Translations under genes and position numbers: made by a program | Source: Parasphingopyxis lamellibrachiae | GTDB lineage: Bacteria > Pseudomonadota > Alphaproteobacteria > Sphingomonadales > Sphingomonadaceae | Assembly: GCF_003385775.1 (NCBI RefSeq) | Contig: NZ_QRDP01000004.1 | Coordinates: 310,001 to 374,000 of the forward strand | Reading direction: 5' to 3' | Length of the DNA stretch: 64,000 nt | Notes under the pieces: model-generated | The model's database searches: none | The model's input: the letters and a program-made list of their open reading frames with translations, nothing else | What the model was told of the DNA's origin: nothing | Shown: positions 58,902-64,000 of the stretch, one piece after another | How positions within the stretch are numbered: the stretch's first letter is position 1 | Layout: the number at the start of each line of letters is the position of its first letter

Positions 58902-60176
58902 CTAGTCCCGTCGCAGCCGCGAAACAGCGCCGTCCGAGCGCAGGATTTCGAGCGCCGTGACCATGCCTGTTTCGTCGCTGAGAATACGATAGCGCTGCAA
59001 AGGATCGGCGGCGCGGCGGAATAGGCCGGGTGCAACCGGCACCAGTCTGCGCACCGGTCTCCGGCCTTGCCGGAGCAGGAGGCCGGTTTCGTCCAGGGTG
59101 ATTGCGGCCCGGCCATAGTCGCCGACAAAGGTGGACAGGTCCTGATCGATATCGGGTACGGGTTCGAGCGCTGAACGCGCCCATTCCCGATCGAGCCGGA
59201 AGGCGGGGTCACCATTTTCTGCAATTGCGTTGAGAGCCGCCAGCTGGCCGCGTCGCAGAGCTTCTTCCGATGGCACGGCAATATCGGGAACGACGCCGCT
59301 TCCTTCCCAGTTCGTGCCGGTAATGGCGTTGATCGGCGATCCGGTCGAGATGAACACTTCGAATCCGTTGCCGGCGTCGAATGTCGTGCCCGGATTGGCG
59401 CCGCCGGCAGACGCTTCGCCAACAACCGTTGCCCGCCCGGCCGCCTGCAAGGTGTAGGCGAGGGCCTCGGCGGCCGATGCCGTGCGCGCACTAGTCAGGA
59501 TATAGAGCGGCACATCGAGGCGCGGGGCAGGGTGAAAAACGCCCGGGGCTTCGCTCTCGGTTCCCGATCGCGAATGGAAGATATTGTAGATCGGCGCGTC
59601 GGGCGGCGTGAAGGCGCTGATCAGATAGCCGACCATCGCCGGAGATCCTCCGCCATTGTCGCGCAGGTCGATGATGACGGCGTCTGTCGCCGAAACGAGC
59701 GCGAGCGCGGCGTTGGCGCTGGCCCAGGCCGGGCCATCGGGGTTGTCGAAATCGAAATGGGCGAAGAAAACCATATCGATATAGCCGATATTGCCCGGCA
59801 GGATGCCGGTCTGCCGGAAGCCATAGCCGGACCGGACGATGCGGTCGTCAAAGCCATAGAGCCGGCGTCCCGCGGCCCCGCCGCCGGTATCGCCTTCCGG
59901 GCGCGACCAGGTGACCCGGAAATGGCCGTCATGCGGGGCGATAACCTCCGTAAGCGCCGACGCGAGCAAGAGCGGTTCGGAAATGCCGTCCCAGCTGCCG
60001 CTGGCGCTGGCAGACCGGATTTCCGCCGCAATCGTTCCGGCGCGCGTTTCGTCGAAGAAATTGTCTTCGATCAGGCTGGCGACATTTTCGGCAACTGTGC
60101 GCGGCGCAAGCGGCTGCGCCGGGCTGGACGAGAATGGCAGCACAAATGCCGCAATACAAAAAAGAATGAAACGCAT
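58902..60176 (-). CDS. Exported S41 family peptidase (424 aa)
   Basis: The signal peptide MRFILFCIAAFVLPFSSSPAQ is followed by an N-terminal helical part and the S41 core: NIGYIDMVFFAHFD, AVIIDLRDNGGGSPAMVGYLIS, LYILTSARTASAAEALAYTLQ (Ser in the SAAE motif) and GEASAGGANPG. No PDZ domain is obvious; resembles IRBP/Tsp-type peptidases acting in the periplasm. The gene is in the same direction as the downstream hydrolase, 136 nt away. Confidence 0.88.
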   Translation of the reverse strand: MRFILFCIAAFVLPFSSSPAQPLAPRTVAENVASLIEDNFFDETRAGTIAAEIRSASASGSWDGISEPLLLASALTEVIAPHDGHFRVTWSRPEGDTGGGAAGRRLYGFDDRIVRSGYGFRQTGILPGNIGYIDMVFFAHFDFDNPDGPAWASANAALALVSATDAVIIDLRDNGGGSPAMVGYLISAFTPPDAPIYNIFHSRSGTESEAPGVFHPAPRLDVPLYILTSARTASAAEALAYTLQAAGRATVVGEASAGGANPGTTFDAGNGFEVFISTGSPINAITGTNWEGSGVVPDIAVPSEEALRRGQLAALNAIAENGDPAFRLDREWARSALEPVPDIDQDLSTFVGDYGRAAITLDETGLLLRQGRRPVRRLVPVAPGLFRRAADPLQRYRILSDETGMVTALEILRSDGAVSRLRRD

Positions 60177-60281
60177 GGCCGGGCCTCCCTTGTCGCAGCG
60201 TGTAGAACAGCCGCCTGGTTGCGCCCACGACAATCCGATGAAGGGGCTTTCTATTACGACAAATGTCAGGAACCGGGCCGA

Positions 60282-61787
60282 CTACTGCCCGAAACCCGGC
60301 TCGTCCGCCCGTCCCACCGCTTCCTTTGCCGCCGCGAACAGCGCGCCCGCTTTCGCCTCGCACTCGCGCTGCTCATAATCGGGATTGCTGTCGGCGACGA
60401 TGCCGGCCCCCGCCTGGATATGCATGACGCCGTCTTTGACGACTGCCGTGCGGAGCACGATGCAGCTGTCCATCCCGCCATCGGGGGAGAAATAGCCGAC
60501 GCCGCCCGCATAGGCGCCGCGCGTTTCGGGTTCGAGTTCGGCGATGATTTCGCAGGCGCGGACCTTGGGCGCGCCCGAAACGGTGCCCGCCGGAAAACCG
60601 GCGAACAGGGCGTCGATTGCGTCATGATCGTCCGCGAGTTCGCCCGTGACGTTTGAAACGATATGCATGACATGGCTGTAAAATTCGACACCATAGCTGT
60701 CGGTCACGGTCACTGTTCCCGCTTTGGCGACGCGGCCGACATCGTTGCGCCCCAGATCGAGCAGCATCAGATGCTCGGCGCGCTCCTTGGGATCGGCAAG
60801 CAGGCTTTCGCGGTTGGCGGAGTCTTCGCTCGCCGTCTTGCCGCGCGGGCGCGTACCGGCAATCGGCCGGATCGTGACTTCGCCGTCGCGTGCCCGGACC
60901 AGGATTTCCGGGCTCGAGCCGATCAGCGCAAAGCCCGGTAGGTCGAGATAATAGAGGAAGGGCGAGGGATTGATGCGCCTGAGCGCCCGGTAGAGATCGA
61001 CCGGCGGCAGCGGAAAGGGCTGGGTGAAGCGCTGGGCGAGGACGACCTGAAAGATGTCACCGGCGGCGATATAGTCCTTCGCCTTGTTGACCATGCGGGC
61101 ATAATCCGCCGCGTCGAGCACGGATTGCGGGGCGATTTCCGGTAAATCGCTGACTTTCCGGTGCCGCGGCAAATAGGGTGCGGCAAGCCGGGCGGCGGCT
61201 GTTTCAATTCTCTCCACAGCTTTATCCACAGCCTTGCCCGCAGTGCTGTCCCTAGTATCCCAGACAGGCGCCACAAGGTGGAGCCGGTCTTCGAGCCGGT
61301 CGAATATGAGAATGAGCGTCGGCCGGACGAACAGCATGTCGGGAAGCGCGAGCGGGTTTTCGGGTGGGCGCGGAAGCTCTTCGATCAGCCCGATAGTCTC
61401 ATAGCCGAAATAGCCGACCAGACAGGCGAGCGACTGGGGCAGGCCTGCGGGCAGCTCCATCCGGCACTCGGCGACAAGGGCGCGCAGGGCGGCCTGAGCA
61501 TCGGCGGGTTCGTCTTCGAACGCCTCGCGATCGGTGAGCCAGGTGCGGTTGATGGCAGCCCGATCGCCCTGCGCCCGGAAAACGAGATCCGGCGCGAGGC
61601 CGATATAGGTGTAGCGACCCCGGACACTTCCGCCTTCCACGGACTCGAGAATGAAATCGCCGCGCCCGGGCTCGATCAGCTTGAGCGCCGCGCCGATCGG
61701 CGTGTCGAGATCGGCCAGCTGCTGGCGCCAGATAAGCGCGGGGCGACCGGCCTCCAGCGCCGCGACTGCATCGGCGCGGGTTTCCAT
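60282..61787 (-). CDS. trpE: Anthranilate synthase component I
   Basis: Makes anthranilate from chorismate and ammonia. The 501-aa protein has the feedback site DFILESVEGGSVRGRYTYIG (LLES-like), IRPIAGTRPRGKT, LLADPKERAEHLMLLDLGRNDVGRV and FPAGTVSGAPKVRACEII. Its ATG overlaps the ppiD-like stop by one base (TAATG), so translation is coupled to an envelope chaperone rather than a trp leader; no attenuator is visible. Confidence 0.97.
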   Translation of the reverse strand: METRADAVAALEAGRPALIWRQQLADLDTPIGAALKLIEPGRGDFILESVEGGSVRGRYTYIGLAPDLVFRAQGDRAAINRTWLTDREAFEDEPADAQAALRALVAECRMELPAGLPQSLACLVGYFGYETIGLIEELPRPPENPLALPDMLFVRPTLILIFDRLEDRLHLVAPVWDTRDSTAGKAVDKAVERIETAAARLAAPYLPRHRKVSDLPEIAPQSVLDAADYARMVNKAKDYIAAGDIFQVVLAQRFTQPFPLPPVDLYRALRRINPSPFLYYLDLPGFALIGSSPEILVRARDGEVTIRPIAGTRPRGKTASEDSANRESLLADPKERAEHLMLLDLGRNDVGRVAKAGTVTVTDSYGVEFYSHVMHIVSNVTGELADDHDAIDALFAGFPAGTVSGAPKVRACEIIAELEPETRGAYAGGVGYFSPDGGMDSCIVLRTAVVKDGVMHIQAGAGIVADSNPDYEQRECEAKAGALFAAAKEAVGRADEPGFGQ

Positions 61788-63730
61788 TAGTTGCGGCGGC
61801 CGGTCGTCAGCCGTTCGCGCAGGGCCTGAATGGCATCCTCGTCACGCGTTACCGGATAGTCGGCCATGACGGCGTTGAGAAATTGCTCGGCATATTCATT
61901 GGCGGTAACGGATGCGAACTGGCCGCGCGTTGCCTCGATAAGCTCCGGCGTCACGGCGTCGGGATCGCTTTCGATCGTGTCCAGCACGACAACGAACCAG
62001 CCCTGATTTTGGGGCAGGCGTACCAGTTTGGCAGTGTTTGCCGCCATCCGGAACAACAGCCGGAGCGGTGCAGGCACATTCTGGCCGGCCTGCGAGATGG
62101 CGCGGCGCGTCGCCCGGGCGGGTTGCGGGGCGGGAAGAGTTACGCCGGCTTCGGCAAGGGCCTGGGACAGGGACATCCCGCCATTCACCTTTGCCGCAAC
62201 CTCGGTGGCGATGGTACGCGCGCGGCCGGATGCCCGGTCGCGCATGAAATCCTGGCTGACCTGCTGGCGGATCGATGCAAGTGGCTGCGGGGCTGACCGG
62301 GCTATCTCCGTTACATCGACCAGGGCGTAGCGCTGATCGACGATGATCGGCGCGAGGACAGCATCTTCGTCGTCATCGAGCGTAAACGCCATCTCCAGGA
62401 TCGGCATAAGGTCGGCATTGGGTCGGAAATCGGGCTGTTGCCGGGATACGCCGCCAGCGGAAACAAGCGGGGTGGACACGATGGTCAGCCCCTTGTCGTC
62501 GACAACTTCCTCGAAGGACGCGCCATCGTCAATGGCGGTTTCGATATCGATATAGAATTGGGCGAGCGCCTGATTGCCTGCCTGCTCGCTGAGCGCCTGG
62601 ACAATTTCCGGGCGCACATTGCCGAGCGGGGTCGCATTCCGGTTGACGATGTCGGCAACGCGAATGATGTGCCAGCCAAGGCCCGACCGCATCGGCTCCA
62701 GCAACGTGCCCTCATCTGCTGTGAAAGCGGCCGCGGCGATGGTTGCCGAGGTGGTCCGCTCAAAGCTCTCCTCGGTCGCCCCGCTGATTTGGATGGCGGG
62801 AAGGGAAAAGCCGCGCTCCACAGCTTCCGCGCCAAAGTCTGCGCCGCCATTGACGGCGGCGTAAAAGGCCTGGGCGTCGGCCTGGTCGGCGAGGATGATC
62901 TGCTGGAAGGTGCGGGTCTCGCTGCCGCCATAGGTGTCGCTATTGGCTTCGTGATATTCGCGGATTTGCTCTTCCGTGGGTGCGGGCACGGTAATATCCG
63001 CAAGAGAGAAAGCTGCGTAGCGCACGGCTCGCCGCTCTGGCAGCGTGTAGTCGCTGATATTGTCGCGATAGAAGCTCTGCAGCTCGTCATCGGTCGGAGG
63101 AGTACCCTGCAGCATTGCGCTGGAGGGAATCGCCGCAACCTGACCGCTGCGTTCTTCCAGCAACAGGCTGGTATAGGGCCGGGCGACCGCGGCCGGCACC
63201 TGTGCACCAGCGGTAATCGGTCCCAGCATCAGGCCGACCAGCGTCTGGCGCATAAGATCTGAACGGACTTCGTCTTCCGTCAGGCCCTGTTGGATTAGCA
63301 CCTGCCGGAAGGATGCCTCATCAAAATTGCCCGTTAGGCCCTGAAAGGCAGGAATCTGTGCGATCGCACGATCAATGAGGCGCTTGCTGATCAAAAGGCC
63401 GTTGTCGCCGGCAAAAGCGGCAAGTGCTTCGCTTTGCACGAATTGGTCGATGGCCTGGTCAAGCCCGCCATTGGCGATCACCGTCGCCATGTCGATGCCG
63501 GGCTGCTCCTCGCGGGCGTTCTGCAACGCACGTGCCATGATCTGCGCAATCTCTTCGTCGGTTACGTTCCTACCGTCGACCGATACAACCGTGTCGCCGC
63601 CGCCTAGGAAACTTCCGCTCGGGGCGCTGACATCGGCCAGGGCAAAGGCCGCGCCGATCAGCACGACAAACAGCATGGCGAGTACCACGCCCAGTTTCGA
63701 CGAAAACAGCCTGCGGAAAAAGGTGATCAT
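61787..63730 (-). CDS. SurA/PpiD-type peptidylprolyl isomerase (647 aa)
   Basis: A periplasmic chaperone anchored by one N-terminal helix (residues 12-32, LGVVLAMLFVVLIGAAFALA). Residues 45-170 are a SurA-like N-domain (VDGRNVTDEEIAQIMARALQ, ISKRLIDRAIAQIPAFQG), followed by a parvulin-like domain around residue 240-380 (TFQQIILADQADAQAFYAAV, RSGLGWHIIRVADI). The layout matches PpiD. It helps fold exported proteins. Overlaps trpE. Confidence 0.9.
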   Translation of the reverse strand: MITFFRRLFSSKLGVVLAMLFVVLIGAAFALADVSAPSGSFLGGGDTVVSVDGRNVTDEEIAQIMARALQNAREEQPGIDMATVIANGGLDQAIDQFVQSEALAAFAGDNGLLISKRLIDRAIAQIPAFQGLTGNFDEASFRQVLIQQGLTEDEVRSDLMRQTLVGLMLGPITAGAQVPAAVARPYTSLLLEERSGQVAAIPSSAMLQGTPPTDDELQSFYRDNISDYTLPERRAVRYAAFSLADITVPAPTEEQIREYHEANSDTYGGSETRTFQQIILADQADAQAFYAAVNGGADFGAEAVERGFSLPAIQISGATEESFERTTSATIAAAAFTADEGTLLEPMRSGLGWHIIRVADIVNRNATPLGNVRPEIVQALSEQAGNQALAQFYIDIETAIDDGASFEEVVDDKGLTIVSTPLVSAGGVSRQQPDFRPNADLMPILEMAFTLDDDEDAVLAPIIVDQRYALVDVTEIARSAPQPLASIRQQVSQDFMRDRASGRARTIATEVAAKVNGGMSLSQALAEAGVTLPAPQPARATRRAISQAGQNVPAPLRLLFRMAANTAKLVRLPQNQGWFVVVLDTIESDPDAVTPELIEATRGQFASVTANEYAEQFLNAVMADYPVTRDEDAIQALRERLTTGRRN

Positions 63731-63746
63731 GGGATTGGCATCTTTG

Positions 63747-63779
63747 CGTAAAGAGGGTCCGGTTTGTTGGTGCTTTACG
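63747..63779. repeat. Inverted repeat between ppiD-like gene and tpiA
   Basis: CGTAAAG (63747-63753) and CTTTACG (63773-63779) are perfect reverse complements separated by 19 nt, in the 149-nt divergent promoter region. May be an operator or part of the ppiD leader; weak support. Confidence 0.3.
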
Positions 63780-63879
63780 GATGTGGCCGCGCCGCTTCAA
63801 GCGTTGTCGCGCGATTGGCAGATGAGGACAGCGCCGCTATCAGGCGGCGCAAACATTCACCACAGGAAAGAACAGGGCC

Positions 63880-64000
63880 ATGGCGCGACGCAAGCTTATT
63901 GCCGGAAACTGGAAAATGAACGGCCATCTCGATCATCTGCGCGAACTGCACGGAATCGAAAAAGCGGCAAGGGCCCACCCCCAGGTCGACGTCGCTATCT
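63880..64000 (+). CDS. tpiA: Triosephosphate isomerase, 5' end only
   Basis: The first 40 codons (ARRKLIAGNWKMNGHLDHLR) contain the Asn/Lys active-site motif GNWKMNG, where the Lys is catalytic. The enzyme interconverts DHAP and glyceraldehyde-3-phosphate. ACAGGAAAG lies upstream of the ATG. The gene runs past the right edge; it is divergent from the ppiD-like gene. Confidence 0.96.
   Translation, partial: MARRKLIAGNWKMNGHLDHLRELHGIEKAARAHPQVDVAI

Overview
The window looks like chromosomal DNA of a free-living alphaproteobacterium, most likely a member of the Sphingomonadales (Sphingopyxis/Parasphingopyxis-like). This is inferred from high GC content, a 14-subunit NADH dehydrogenase operon carrying extra small genes, the run nuoN-birA-coaX-RNase J-DUF1467, the run trpG-trpD-trpC-moaC-moeA-lexA, an alphaproteobacterial LexA box (GTTC-N7-GTTC) and a sphingomonad-style extragenic palindrome. 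No phage, transposase or CRISPR array is visible, and no gene-free stretch exceeds 300 bases.

Layout. 1-7086 (minus): a four-gene operon of exported DUF11-type proteins that ends in a giant outer-membrane-like protein running off the left edge; a perfect 11-bp intercistronic hairpin precedes the giant gene. 7087-7373: AT-rich divergent region. 7374-7450: tRNA-Asp. 7439-9135 (minus): coiled-coil protein, zapA, probable 6S RNA, 5-formyl-THF cyclo-ligase and a DUF2842 protein. 9293-19994: central carbon metabolism (tkt, gap, pgk, class I aldolase) with thiE, efp, an inositol-monophosphatase-like gene and several hypotheticals. 20065-35574: nuoA-N, interrupted by two small membrane proteins, a cupin and a third membrane protein. 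35586-39023: birA, coaX, RNase J, DUF1467. 39045-45665: an odd cluster holding a large membrane-anchored coiled-coil protein (minus), an Hpt-like protein without its histidine, a nucleotidyltransferase-like/membrane fusion, a DUF2336 protein and a histidine-kinase-like protein without its phospho-accepting histidine. 45669-48402 (minus): gltA and gltX. 48430-50565: comEC. 50559-55362 (minus): trpG-trpD-trpC-moaC-moeA and lexA with its SOS box. 55523-60176: an M13 metallopeptidase, an alpha/beta hydrolase and an S41 peptidase. 60282-63730 (minus): ppiD-like chaperone and trpE, translationally coupled. 63880-end: the start of tpiA.

Most genes are housekeeping: lower glycolysis/pentose phosphate steps, respiratory complex I, tryptophan and molybdopterin synthesis, translation (efp, gltX) and RNA turnover. 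The two parts least explained by known systems are the DUF11/giant outer-membrane-protein operon at the left end and the degenerate phosphorelay-like cluster around 41-45.7 kb. All family assignments come from reading motifs in the translated sequence; no database search was run.
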